Positions 40,071-51,533 of a stretch of 64,000 nucleotides of DNA are shown here, in pieces (within the stretch, counting starts at the first letter, position 1; every line of letters begins with the position of its first letter). The notes under the pieces were generated by a model. It saw nothing but the letters and a program-made list of their open reading frames with translations, searched no databases and was not told where the DNA came from. This DNA comes from CAVIQK01 sp963644945 (GTDB lineage: Bacteria > Bacillota > Clostridia > Christensenellales > DTU072), in assembly GCA_963644945.1 (NCBI GenBank), contig CAVIQK010000004.1, positions 1 to 64,000 on the forward strand, given 5' to 3'. The translations under genes were made by a program, and so were the position numbers.

Positions 40071-40961
40071 ATGAACAATAAATACGTTTTGAGCTGTTGC
40101 TCAACCGCAGATCTCACTCAAGAACATTTCAAACAAAGGAACATAGATTATATATGTTTTCACTATATAATGGACGGAAAACAATACGATGACGATTTGT
40201 TTGTGTCAATGTCTCCGGACGAATTTTATACATCTTTGGTAAAAGGTGCCGACAGCAAAACGTCCCAAGTCAACGTTGACGAATTCACCACCTACTTTAC
40301 CAAGTTTTTAGACCAAGGCAAAGACATCTTGCACGTAAGTTTGTCCTCCGGTATTTCGGGAGTGTGCAGTGCCGCCCATACGGCAGCAACCCAACTTCTC
40401 AAAAAGTACCCCGAACGTAAAATTTACGTCGTAGATTCTCTCGGCGCATCCTCCGGTTACGGAATGTTTATGGACACTTTGGCAGATTTAAGAGATGCCG
40501 GCATGTCTGTATCCGAACTTGCCGACTGGGCAGAAGAAAACAGATTGAGAGTCCATCACTGGTTCTTCTCTACTGACCTATCTTTCTACGTCAAGGGCGG
40601 TAGAATAAGCAAAGCATCCGGTTGGGTAGGCACCGCTTTGGGAATATGTCCCCTTCTCAACATGGACAACGAAGGTCATCTTATTCCGAGAGAAAAGATT
40701 CTAGGCAAGAAGAAAGTCATAAAAGAAATTGTAAAACGTATGGAAGCCTTTGCCGACAACGGTCTTGATTATGACGGCAAATGTTATATATCTCACTCCA
40801 TGTGCGCCCAAGATGCAAGAGAAGTAGCCGAACTCATCGAATCTCGTTTCCCCCACCTCAAAAACAAAGTCGAGATTTATTCCGTAGGCCCTACAATCGG
40901 TAGCCATACAGGCCCCGGCACCGTCGCCTTGTACTTCTTCGGCAAAGTAAGAAAAGACTAG
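40071..40961 (+). CDS. DegV family protein (fatty-acid-binding, FakB-like)
   Basis: This 296-residue protein has the DegV fold: an N-terminal STADL segment, VSLSSGISGVCSAA near residue 90 (the first fatty-acid carboxylate-binding region), a central VVDSLGASSGYG stretch, and HWFFSTDLSFYVKGGRISK followed by LGICPLLNMDNEGHL. DegV/FakB proteins hold a fatty acid while the kinase FakA phosphorylates it, feeding exogenous or recycled fatty acids into phospholipids. No fakA lies in the window. AAGGAGG lies six bases before the ATG and the gene is 20 bases after the zinc-ribbon gene, so it is the third gene of that operon. A strong terminator follows. Confidence 0.88.
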   Translation: MNNKYVLSCCSTADLTQEHFKQRNIDYICFHYIMDGKQYDDDLFVSMSPDEFYTSLVKGADSKTSQVNVDEFTTYFTKFLDQGKDILHVSLSSGISGVCSAAHTAATQLLKKYPERKIYVVDSLGASSGYGMFMDTLADLRDAGMSVSELADWAEENRLRVHHWFFSTDLSFYVKGGRISKASGWVGTALGICPLLNMDNEGHLIPREKILGKKKVIKEIVKRMEAFADNGLDYDGKCYISHSMCAQDAREVAELIESRFPHLKNKVEIYSVGPTIGSHTGPGTVALYFFGKVRKD

Positions 40962-40980
40962 TAAAAACAAAAACAAAAAT

Positions 40981-41007
40981 AAAAGGTGCTTTTAGCACCT
41001 TTTTTTA
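40981..41007. terminator. Bidirectional terminator between the degV and metallo-beta-lactamase-fold genes
   Basis: AAAAGGTGC (40981-40989), loop TTTTA, GCACCTTTT (40995-41003), followed by T runs on both strands. It closes both convergent transcripts. Confidence 0.9.
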
Positions 41008-41013
41008 TTGTCT

Positions 41014-42282
41014 TTAAGCAGCGGCGTTTGCCCACTCGCTCGGCATCGTTCGATTTGCTTTGAACCACTCTGTATCTTTAAGTGGCAGTGTACTAACCGA
41101 GCAATACACTTTTGTCCCCTCTTTAGTCGAACTTATAATAATATCTCCGTTTAGAGAAGTTGCCTTCTCACTAGATCCGTCCGGAGTCATACTCGGAATA
41201 TAGACTTGAGAAGTATATATCGCTAGTCTGTCAATGACTTCTTGATGCGGAAAACCATATTTATCTCTTCCCGCAACCCCCGTCATTACGCAAATTTTCG
41301 GTTTGATTACCGCAAGCAAAACCGACGTCGTTGCTGTCTTTGAGCCGTGATGTCCTGCCTTGAAAAGTTCGACTTGCCCGAGATTATTATTCTCGACGAG
41401 TTTTTCTTCACCTTTGTCTTCAAGATCACCGGTAAACAAAAAGGTCTTTTCGCCTTGCTTTACATTAAAACAAACCGAATAATCGTTTTCGTTGGACGTT
41501 TCATTTTCATAATAATAGTTATACAGAATATTTAGAGTAACATTTTCCCCGAGAGTATAAGACCTCTTGGCGCCGTTTTGGTTGCCCCAACATTCAAGCG
41601 CCGTATAGTGGAATGTGTCCTCATCGAGTATGGCATCACGTTTTTGAACATACCTATTATATGCAGCCGTAGTTTTGTTGGTCTTAGGGAAGTCTATGAT
41701 GGTACGGAACTCATATAATTCTAACAAAGACGAATTCGCTTTGCCTGTTCCCGCTAGATTTGCAATATGGTCAAGATCGGCGTGAGTTACGATAAGATAC
41801 TCAATCACATCGTCGGTAACCCAAGCATCTAAATAACTACATACCGTCGAAAGACAATCGGTAGCACTACCTCCGTCCACCAAAATATCGGTATCGCCGT
41901 ACTTAATCAAAAAGCAGTCGCCGTCCGCTCCGTTTTTATACTCAAAGAAATGTATTTGCAATTCCCCGTCGGCAATCGTTCCGCTTGTAGGGAAATCGGC
42001 ACTTGCGGAAATTGTTCCGCTAGAAGAAGTCCCGCTAGAAGAAGTCCCACTGGAAGCCGTTCCGCCACTAGGAGTAGAAGGATTGCTTGATGTCTGCCCT
42101 TTAATGTAATCAATAAGAGCATTCGCATCCCAATTGAACTTATACAGTCCATAAACAGTAATACCGATTATAGCCAAAATTAAAATAAGGACTATCGCAA
42201 GTACGATTTTCGGATGTTTCTTTGCGACTTTTACCGCCTTCTTAACTTGTCTTTTAGTAGGTTTATTGCTTTTCTCTGCCAT
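41014..42282 (-). CDS. Membrane-anchored ComEC-like metallo-beta-lactamase-fold hydrolase
   Basis: The 422-residue protein has a basic cytoplasmic N-terminus (about 1-25), one membrane helix (about 26-48) and a flexible Ser/Thr/Gly-rich linker with SSGT repeats (about 68-95). The rest is an extracellular metallo-beta-lactamase-fold domain. The metal motif THADLDH (about 163-169) and the later GHHGSKTATT (about 308) match the C-terminal hydrolase domain of the DNA-uptake channel ComEC. The ComEC membrane channel itself is absent. Such stand-alone proteins may hydrolyse nucleic acids outside the cell; this is inferred. GAGGT lies seven bases before the ATG. No own promoter is clear, and a terminator separates it from the upstream pyruvate oxidoreductase gene. 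Confidence 0.82.
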   Translation of the reverse strand: MAEKSNKPTKRQVKKAVKVAKKHPKIVLAIVLILILAIIGITVYGLYKFNWDANALIDYIKGQTSSNPSTPSGGTASSGTSSSGTSSSGTISASADFPTSGTIADGELQIHFFEYKNGADGDCFLIKYGDTDILVDGGSATDCLSTVCSYLDAWVTDDVIEYLIVTHADLDHIANLAGTGKANSSLLELYEFRTIIDFPKTNKTTAAYNRYVQKRDAILDEDTFHYTALECWGNQNGAKRSYTLGENVTLNILYNYYYENETSNENDYSVCFNVKQGEKTFLFTGDLEDKGEEKLVENNNLGQVELFKAGHHGSKTATTSVLLAVIKPKICVMTGVAGRDKYGFPHQEVIDRLAIYTSQVYIPSMTPDGSSEKATSLNGDIIISSTKEGTKVYCSVSTLPLKDTEWFKANRTMPSEWANAAA

Positions 42283-42306
42283 ATATTACCTCATAGATAG
42301 ATCAAA

Positions 42307-42336
42307 AATATAGCCCGCTCATTGGCGGGCTATATT
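42307..42336 (-). terminator. Terminator of the pyruvate:ferredoxin oxidoreductase gene
   Basis: A perfect 12-bp stem (AATATAGCCCGC at 42307-42318 and GCGGGCTATATT at 42325-42336) with a six-base loop, followed on the minus strand by a short T run at 42308-42304. Some read-through into the next gene is possible. Confidence 0.85.
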
Positions 42337-42347
42337 GATTTTTAGCC

Positions 42348-45872
<3,525 letters not shown>

Positions 45873-45890
45873 TTAAACGTAATCGTTAAT

Positions 45891-45919
45891 ATTATAACTA
45901 TAACACTTTTAATAGTCAA
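45891..45919 (-). promoter_or_regulatory. Promoter of the pyruvate:ferredoxin oxidoreductase gene
   Basis: On the minus strand TTGACT (45914-45919), 17 bases, TATAAT (45891-45896). Predicted +1 is near 45884. The leader of about 50 bases includes an AT-rich imperfect palindrome around 45872-45890 that could be an operator. Confidence 0.8.
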
Positions 45920-46023
45920 TATTAAAAACAAAATTAAACGGCTATTTTGTTGAAAGTTTTGCCAAAATAAATTATGATAATAAAACCTAAAACATACAAA
46001 ATACTTCAACACCTCCGTTTTTC

Positions 46024-46052
46024 TTTTCATGTCGGACGGATTGTGCTAAAAT
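46024..46052 (+). promoter_or_regulatory. Extended -10 promoter of ecfA1, near-leaderless
   Basis: TGCTAAAAT (46044-46052) is an extended -10 element, with a weak TTTTCA -35 box 17 bases upstream (46024-46029). Six bases follow before the predicted +1 at 46059, one base ahead of the ATG at 46060. No Shine-Dalgarno is present. Confidence 0.55.
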
Positions 46053-46059
46053 GGACGCA

Positions 46060-46890
46060 ATGGAAGATTTTATAAGACTAGAAAACGTATCATACAGTTA
46101 TCGCTCCGGCGACCAAGAAATGGGCGGAGTAAAAGATGTCAGTTTTTCTGTAAAGAAAGGCGATTTTGTCGTAGTTTTAGGCAAAAACGGTAGCGGAAAA
46201 TCTACCGTATCAAAACTCATCAACGGTTTTTTGGTTGCGGACAAAGGCAAAGTTTTTGTTGACGGCATAGACGTTTCCGACGAAAGCCAAGTATTTGAAA
46301 TAAGAAAACGTGTCGGCATGGTATTCCAAAATCCCGACAACCAAATGGTCGCATCCATAATCGAAGACGACATTGCTTTCGGCCCCGAAAATCTAGGAGT
46401 TCCGTCCGAAGAAATAAGAGAAAGAGTCGATTGGGCGCTAGATGTCGTAGGCATGAGCGATTATCGCAATCACACTCCCTTCAAACTTTCAGGCGGACAA
46501 AAACAAAGAATTGCCATTGCCGCAATACTTGCGATGATGCCTTCTTGCGTAATTTTTGACGAGTCCACATCCATGCTTGATCCAAAAGGTCGTGGCGAAG
46601 TTTTGGACGTTATCAAAAAACTTAACCGAGAAAAGGGCATGACCGTCGTTTTAGTCACTCACTATATGGACGAAGCCGTCGATGCCGACAAAATCATAGT
46701 AATGGCAGACGGTGCCGTTGTAGGAGTAGGCACACCCCGAGAAATATTCGGCAACACCGAAATTATCAAAAAGGCCGATATAGATATGCCGGTAGCCACC
46801 AAAGTCGCCTATCTTCTAAAAGACGATTTTGATTTAGGCTCCCCCCTAACAGACGAAGAATTGGTAGATAAATTATGTCAATTAAAGTAG
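46060..46890 (+). CDS. ecfA1: Energy-coupling factor transporter ATPase EcfA1
   Basis: This is one of two ATPases of the energy-coupling factor module that powers vitamin and metal uptake through exchangeable S components. The 276-residue protein shows Walker A (GKNGSGKST, about 40-48), a Q-loop (VFQNPDNQ, typical of EcfA), signature (LSGGQKQR) and Walker B (CVIFDESTSMLD, with the glutamate intact). I start it at the ATG at 46060. The earlier in-frame ATG at 46051 lies inside the predicted -10 box. It overlaps ecfA2 by 16 bases. In many Firmicutes the module follows rplQ; here it has its own promoter, divergent from the pyruvate oxidoreductase gene. Confidence 0.94.
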   Translation: MEDFIRLENVSYSYRSGDQEMGGVKDVSFSVKKGDFVVVLGKNGSGKSTVSKLINGFLVADKGKVFVDGIDVSDESQVFEIRKRVGMVFQNPDNQMVASIIEDDIAFGPENLGVPSEEIRERVDWALDVVGMSDYRNHTPFKLSGGQKQRIAIAAILAMMPSCVIFDESTSMLDPKGRGEVLDVIKKLNREKGMTVVLVTHYMDEAVDADKIIVMADGAVVGVGTPREIFGNTEIIKKADIDMPVATKVAYLLKDDFDLGSPLTDEELVDKLCQLK

Positions 46891-47729
46891 AGAATCTGAC
46901 CTTCACATACATGCCGAAAACCCCCTACGAAAAACGTGCCATAGACAACGTTTCTTTTACGATACACGAGGGCGAAACCGTAGGCATAATAGGTGCGACA
47001 GGTAGCGGAAAATCTACCCTTGTCCAACATTTCAACGCCCTTATAAAAATCGAACAAGGTAGCATCGTAGTAGGCGAAATCGACCTATCGAAAAGGAAGT
47101 TTGACAAAGTCGCTTTACGCAAAAATATAGGCATGCTTTTCCAATATCCCGAAATGCAACTTTTTGAAGAAACTTGCGAAAAGGACGTAATGTTCGGACC
47201 TCTCAACTTCGGCTTCGATCGTGACACCGCAAAGTCCCTTGCAAAAGACGCTATCAATGCAGTAGGACTTGACTACGAAAAGTTCAAAGATAGAGAGCCG
47301 TTTTCTCTTTCGGGCGGTGAAAAACGCCGTATAGCAATAGCCGGAATCATCGCATCAAAACCCGAAATTTTAGTTCTTGACGAGCCTACTTCGGGACTTG
47401 ATCCCGTCGGCAAAAGAGAGATGCTAGACCTTATTTTGAGCCTAAAAAAGTCCTTTGTAAAAACCATCGTTATTATATCGCACAACATGGACGAAATTGC
47501 CGAATATACCGACAGAGTTATAGTGATGTCCAACGGGAAAGTTGCCGACGATACGACTCCCAAACAATTATTTTCGGGTACCCAAACCGAAAGTTTATCA
47601 TTAGGACTTCCCCACGTTGCCAAAATATATTCCCTTCTAAAATCTAGGGGAATTACCCTTCCCGAAGTCCCCTTGACGACCAAAGAATTAGTCGAAGAAC
47701 TGAGAAATTATTTCGGAGGTAAGTCATGA
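46875..47729 (+). CDS. ecfA2: Energy-coupling factor transporter ATPase EcfA2
   Basis: The second ATPase of the ECF module is 284 residues long. Walker A (GATGSGKST), FQYPEMQLFEET (the EcfA2-type Q-loop context), signature (LSGGEKRR) and Walker B (LVLDEPTSGLDP) are intact. It pairs with EcfA1 to drive EcfT. The start at 46875 lies inside the end of ecfA1 with only a weak ribosome-binding site, which points to translational coupling. It overlaps ecfT by four bases. Confidence 0.94.
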   Translation: MSIKVENLTFTYMPKTPYEKRAIDNVSFTIHEGETVGIIGATGSGKSTLVQHFNALIKIEQGSIVVGEIDLSKRKFDKVALRKNIGMLFQYPEMQLFEETCEKDVMFGPLNFGFDRDTAKSLAKDAINAVGLDYEKFKDREPFSLSGGEKRRIAIAGIIASKPEILVLDEPTSGLDPVGKREMLDLILSLKKSFVKTIVIISHNMDEIAEYTDRVIVMSNGKVADDTTPKQLFSGTQTESLSLGLPHVAKIYSLLKSRGITLPEVPLTTKELVEELRNYFGGKS

Positions 47730-48574
47730 TCAAAGACATTACCTTCGGCCAATACTACCCCGGAAAAAGCATCGTCCACAAAATGGATCCGAGAGCAAAA
47801 ATAATTTTTGCAATAGCCTACATCGTTGCAGTATTTTTGATAGATTCGTATTGGGGATATATCGCCCTTACAGCCTTTCTCGCCCTTATGATTATATGTT
47901 CCGGCGTTCCCCTTCGTTCGGTACTCAACAGCCTAAAAACCGTCCTATTTTTAATATTGATAACGGTAATTCTCAACCTTCTTTTTTATAGAAACGGCAC
48001 AAAAGTATTTCCGGACTTTCCCCTAATCACTTACGAAGGTCTAGACTTTACTCTCAAAATGACATTACGACTTGTCTTACTCATTATGGGTACGTCGATT
48101 ACCACCCTTACCACCACCCCTATGGCACTGACCGACGGTTTGGAATGGTTGATGGCACCCCTAAAAGTTGTCAAATTCCCCGTCCACGACATCGCAATTA
48201 TCATGAGTATTGCCCTAAGACTTATCCCCACGCTTGTTGACGAAATCAACAAAATCACAATGGCGCAAAAAGCAAGAGGCGCATCCTTTGACACCGGCAA
48301 CATTTTCAAAAGAGCAAAAGCCCTTCTTCCTATTTTGATACCCCTTTTCGTATCGGCATTTTCCAAAGCGGGCGATCTTGCTTTGGCACTTGATGCAAGA
48401 TGCTACAATGCCACAGAAAAACGCACCAAGATGAAAAAACTCACTTTTTCTTGGCGAGATCTTTTGGGACTACTTGCTTTCGGCGGACTCATCACCCTTA
48501 TTGTGTTCCTAAAACAAGGCGGACTGTTATACAACATTTTGCCCAACATCAATTTTATTGACTACATATCATGA
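47726..48574 (+). CDS. ecfT: Energy-coupling factor transporter membrane protein EcfT
   Basis: This 282-residue integral membrane scaffold of the ECF module has about six hydrophobic segments. Its two coupling helices usually carry an Ala-Arg-Gly motif. ARG is visible in MAQKARGASFDTG near residue 190, and DARCYN lies near 225. The N-terminal FGQYYPGKSIVHKMDPRAKI is highly characteristic. No S component is in the window, so the substrates cannot be told. GGAGGTAAG lies just before the ATG, which overlaps the ecfA2 stop; it overlaps truA by four bases. Confidence 0.93.
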   Translation: MIKDITFGQYYPGKSIVHKMDPRAKIIFAIAYIVAVFLIDSYWGYIALTAFLALMIICSGVPLRSVLNSLKTVLFLILITVILNLLFYRNGTKVFPDFPLITYEGLDFTLKMTLRLVLLIMGTSITTLTTTPMALTDGLEWLMAPLKVVKFPVHDIAIIMSIALRLIPTLVDEINKITMAQKARGASFDTGNIFKRAKALLPILIPLFVSAFSKAGDLALALDARCYNATEKRTKMKKLTFSWRDLLGLLAFGGLITLIVFLKQGGLLYNILPNINFIDYIS

Positions 48575-49305
48575 GATACTTGTTGACGGTCGAATATTTC
48601 GGCAAAAATTATGTAGGCTGGCAGTCGCAAATCAACGGAATAGCCGTCCAAGACGTACTCAATTCCGCATTGTCAAAACTACTTTTAGAAGAAATCAAAA
48701 CCGAAGGATCGGGAAGGACCGATGCGGGAGTTCATGCAATAGGTCAAGCCGTCCATTTTGACACCACCAAAAACTTCCCCCCGTCTAGACTCCCGATGGC
48801 AGTCAACAGCCTTCTCCCAAAAGACATACGAGTCAAAAAAGCCGAGATCGTCCCCGACGATTTTCACGTGCGCTACTCCGCCAAAAAGAAAACCTACATA
48901 TACAAAATGTATGTATCCAGATTTATTTCTCCGGTAAGAGCCGACACCTATGTTCAAGTAATCCCCCCGATCGACGTCGAAAAAATGAAAAGAGCCACCG
49001 CCGATCTTGTCGGCACTCACGACTTCAAAGCCTTTTCCGCAACGGGTAGCAAAATTACCGACAACACCACTCGCACCATCTATTCGGCTACGCTTACGGA
49101 AAACGACGACGAACTCATCTTCACCATAACAGGCGACGGCTTTTTATATAATATGGTAAGAATAATAGTAGGAACTCTTGTATTTATAGGTAAAGGAAAA
49201 CGCCCCGAAACAGCCATCAAAGATATGCTAGCGACAGGCGACCGCACGCTAGGCGGCAAAACCTTCCCCGCACAAGGACTCTATCTTCTCTCCGTCAAAT
49301 ATTAG
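48571..49305 (+). CDS. truA: tRNA pseudouridine(38-40) synthase
   Basis: This 244-residue enzyme isomerises uridines 38, 39 and 40 in the anticodon arm of many tRNAs. The catalytic aspartate is D51 in GRTDAGVHA. The N-terminal YFGKNYVGWQSQ and the C-terminal FLYNMVRIIVGTL are family signatures. The four-base overlap with ecfT and the position before rplM-rpsI reproduce the ecfA1-ecfA2-ecfT-truA-rplM-rpsI order common in Firmicutes. A promoter and leader then separate it from rplM. Confidence 0.95.
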   Translation: MRYLLTVEYFGKNYVGWQSQINGIAVQDVLNSALSKLLLEEIKTEGSGRTDAGVHAIGQAVHFDTTKNFPPSRLPMAVNSLLPKDIRVKKAEIVPDDFHVRYSAKKKTYIYKMYVSRFISPVRADTYVQVIPPIDVEKMKRATADLVGTHDFKAFSATGSKITDNTTRTIYSATLTENDDELIFTITGDGFLYNMVRIIVGTLVFIGKGKRPETAIKDMLATGDRTLGGKTFPAQGLYLLSVKY

Positions 49306-49455
49306 AAAAATTAAATTCCAATTTTTCCAATACGTCTAGAATTGTTCATGATAGAGAAGAAATCGAAAATGTCGCTCCTTGACCGAAAAAGATTGGAAGT
49401 TTATGTTCACCACCGCCAAAAATAAATATTTTTACCTATCCGACGCAAAAAACAG
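49306..49455 (+). other. truA-rplM intergenic stretch without a recognised gene
   Basis: An AT-rich spacer of 150 bases. A 25-codon open frame (ATG 49348 to TAA 49425) follows a TAGAAT hexamer but has no ribosome-binding site or recognised product, so I do not call it a gene. Confidence 0.4.
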
Positions 49456-49484
49456 TTGACAATGCCCCTTGACTATTATATTAT
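49456..49484 (+). promoter_or_regulatory. Promoter of rplM-rpsI
   Basis: A perfect TTGACA (49456-49461), 17 bases, TATTAT (49479-49484). An overlapping TTGACT lies inside the spacer. Predicted +1 is near 49491. Confidence 0.75.
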
Positions 49485-49490
49485 AATAAA

Positions 49491-49560
49491 GCATTTTTGT
49501 GGAAGGTAAGAAATTAGCCCCTTCTGGTTCCACGAAATCGACAAATAAATTATTTTATAC
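49491..49560 (+). promoter_or_regulatory. Probable ribosomal protein L13 leader
   Basis: GTGGAA (49499-49504) pairs with TTCCAC (49528-49533), enclosing an internal region where GAAGG can also pair with CCTTC. The position, between the rplM promoter and its ribosome-binding site, fits the L13 leader known from Firmicutes, in which the protein is thought to repress its own operon. The match is by position and structure only. Confidence 0.5.
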
Positions 49561-49572
49561 GGAGGTCAAGTC

Positions 49573-50004
49573 ATGAAATCATACATGGCAAAACCCGAAA
49601 CAGTTGAAAGAAAGTGGTACGTTGTAGATGCGACCGATGTAGTACTCGGACGTCTTGCATCCAAAGTCGCAATGATTTTGAGAGGCAAAAACAAACCTAC
49701 ATACACCCCCAACGTTGATACCGGTGACTATGTAATCATCGTCAACTGCGATAAGGTTAAAATTACAGGTAAAAAATTAGAACAAAAAATATATCGTTAT
49801 CATACAGGTTACATTGGAGGACTCAAAGAGACTCAATTGAAGACCCTTATGGCAACCAAACCCGAATTCGTGGTAAGAGAAGCCGTCAAAGGCATGCTTC
49901 CCAAAAACGCACTTGGAAGAGACATGATCGAAAAACTCCATGTTTATTCCGGAGCCGAACACAAACACGAAGCACAAAAACCCGAAGTTCTCGATTTGAA
50001 ATAG
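49573..50004 (+). CDS. rplM: 50S ribosomal protein L13
   Basis: This 143-residue protein of the large ribosomal subunit binds 23S rRNA early in assembly. Family segments include [17 protein letters not shown] near the N-terminus, [19 protein letters not shown], and [14 protein letters not shown] at about 110-123. GGAGGTC lies about seven bases before the ATG. It is the first gene of the rplM-rpsI pair, behind its own promoter and a leader structure. Confidence 0.97.
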   Translation: MKSYMAKPETVERKWYVVDATDVVLGRLASKVAMILRGKNKPTYTPNVDTGDYVIIVNCDKVKITGKKLEQKIYRYHTGYIGGLKETQLKTLMATKPEFVVREAVKGMLPKNALGRDMIEKLHVYSGAEHKHEAQKPEVLDLK

Positions 50005-50013
50005 AGGTGAATT

Positions 50014-50424
50014 ATGGCAACTAAAAAAGCAACTAAAAAAGTTCAATATTGGGGAACAGGCAGAAGAAAGAAAGCCGTTGCAAGAGTTAGACTCATCCCC
50101 GGTGGTAGCGGAGTTACCATCAACAAGAGATCCCTCGAAGAATATTTCCCCATCGATGCACAACAATATATCGTCAACCAACCTTTGACACTCGTCAACG
50201 GTCAAGGACAATATGAAGTCCAAGTCAATGTTTACGGTGGTGGCGTATCAGGTCAAGCCGGTGCAATCCGTCACGGTATAGCAAGAGCCCTTTGCGAAGC
50301 AGATCCTTCACTTCGTCCGGCACTTAAATCAGCAGGATTCTTGACAAGAGATCCTAGAATGAAGGAAAGAAAGAAATACGGTCTTCACAAAGCACGTAAA
50401 GCACCGCAATTCTCAAAACGTTAA
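50014..50424 (+). CDS. rpsI: 30S ribosomal protein S9
   Basis: This 136-residue protein of the small subunit has the [11 protein letters not shown] segment near the N-terminus, [19 protein letters not shown] in the middle and the C-terminal [11 protein letters not shown], whose final arginine touches P-site tRNA. AGAGGTG lies just before the ATG, nine bases after rplM. A strong terminator follows. Confidence 0.97.
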   Translation: MATKKATKKVQYWGTGRRKKAVARVRLIPGGSGVTINKRSLEEYFPIDAQQYIVNQPLTLVNGQGQYEVQVNVYGGGVSGQAGAIRHGIARALCEADPSLRPALKSAGFLTRDPRMKERKKYGLHKARKAPQFSKR

Positions 50425-50441
50425 TCGTTTACAAGCCGATC

Positions 50442-50474
50442 AAAAGAAGAACTCATATTGGGTTCTTCTTTTTT
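50442..50474 (+). terminator. Terminator of rplM-rpsI
   Basis: AAAAGAAGAAC (50442-50452) pairs with GTTCTTCTTTT (50462-50472) around a nine-base loop and runs into more T residues. Confidence 0.88.
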
Positions 50475-50542
50475 ATATTCGTGCAAAATCTACTATATTT
50501 ATAATATTGCCAACCTCAAATATAAAATATTTGTCCACATCG

Positions 50543-50571
50543 TTGAAAAATACAAGAATATTGTATATAAT
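50543..50571 (+). promoter_or_regulatory. Promoter of the PAP2-ligase operon
   Basis: TTGAAA (50543-50548), 17 bases, TATAAT (50566-50571). Predicted +1 near 50578, with AGAGGA before the ATG at 50601. Confidence 0.8.
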
Positions 50572-50600
50572 ATCTATAATATTATTTTAGAGGACTCAAC

Positions 50601-51533
50601 ATGAATAAATCCGTAAAAATAACATTATATGTACTTGGCATACTTGCGTTTATCGGCATCCTTATTTTACTTGGAGTGAATTACGGAGAGTACGATCTCG
50701 CACTTTCCAAGGCTATCGGCAACCCCGACTCGTTCTACGGACAATTTTTAGCATACTTCGGGGACGGCATCGCCTACATGTTTTTACTGTTTGGGCTTCT
50801 TGTAGTTCTTTGCAACATCCCCAAAAACAAGTGGTATTTTGCCCTTTTGACAATAGCCCTAATTTTCGTCTGCATGTTTATGACCAACAGATGGTTTGTA
50901 AAACACCTCATGACCGAAAACATTTCGCAATCTTCATATAAGTATGTTTACATTGTATTTTTATCGGCAGTCGAAACCTTCTTCTTTACAAAAATCTCCA
51001 CGTTTTTCGACAAAGCCCTCATGAAAAAATGGCTACTGTTTGGCATCTTTTGTATATTGGTAGTGCTTACTTCCCAACTTATCACTCAAGGTGCAAAACT
51101 GTTTTGGTGCCGTCTAAGATTTAGAAACATGAACGAAGCATGCGAAGGCTTTACTCCTTGGTGGCATCCCAACTGGAACAAATCGGCAGTAGAACAATAC
51201 GTCGTAGCCGGCTCTCCCCAAATCGACGACTTCTACAAATCTTTCCCGTCCGGACATACCGCATCGGCGGGAGTGCTGTTTTCGCTCATTTATTTACCCC
51301 TTATATATCAAGACTCGGCGAAATGGAAAAAGGTCCTATGTTACCTTATTCCGTGGGTGGCGGTCATCGTCATGGCATTTTCCAGAGTGGTCAACGAAGC
51401 CCACTTCTTATCCGACACTGTAATCGGTGGCGCAAGTGCGTTTTTCTCTGCCGTACTTTGGAAATACTTACTACCGAAAATTGCCGACAAAATAAATAAG
51501 AAAAGCCAAAATATTGTCAAGGAGACAGTCTAA
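50601..51533 (+). CDS. PAP2 family phosphatase, membrane-embedded
   Basis: This 310-residue protein has about seven hydrophobic segments and the three PAP2 motifs: a variant of KX6RP as KLFWCRLRFR (about 172-181), PSGH as SFPSGHTAS (about 214-222), and SRX5HX3D as SRVVNEAHFLSD (about 255-266). The two catalytic histidines are present. PAP2 enzymes dephosphorylate lipid phosphates such as phosphatidate or undecaprenyl diphosphate on the outer face of the membrane. Proline of the first motif is replaced by phenylalanine, and an insertion of about 30 residues (NMNEACEGFTPWWHPNW) separates motifs one and two. The stop overlaps the next start by one base (TAATG). Confidence 0.85.
   Translation: MNKSVKITLYVLGILAFIGILILLGVNYGEYDLALSKAIGNPDSFYGQFLAYFGDGIAYMFLLFGLLVVLCNIPKNKWYFALLTIALIFVCMFMTNRWFVKHLMTENISQSSYKYVYIVFLSAVETFFFTKISTFFDKALMKKWLLFGIFCILVVLTSQLITQGAKLFWCRLRFRNMNEACEGFTPWWHPNWNKSAVEQYVVAGSPQIDDFYKSFPSGHTASAGVLFSLIYLPLIYQDSAKWKKVLCYLIPWVAVIVMAFSRVVNEAHFLSDTVIGGASAFFSAVLWKYLLPKIADKINKKSQNIVKETV

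Noticed and set aside
41998..42060. Tandem repeat of about 15 bases
   Set aside because: It encodes the SSGT repeats of the flexible linker in the metallo-beta-lactamase-fold protein and is not a CRISPR or mobile-element repeat.
49348..49425. 25-codon open frame between truA and rplM
   Set aside because: It has no ribosome-binding site and no recognised product; the TAGAAT before it is a weak -10 box without a good -35 box.
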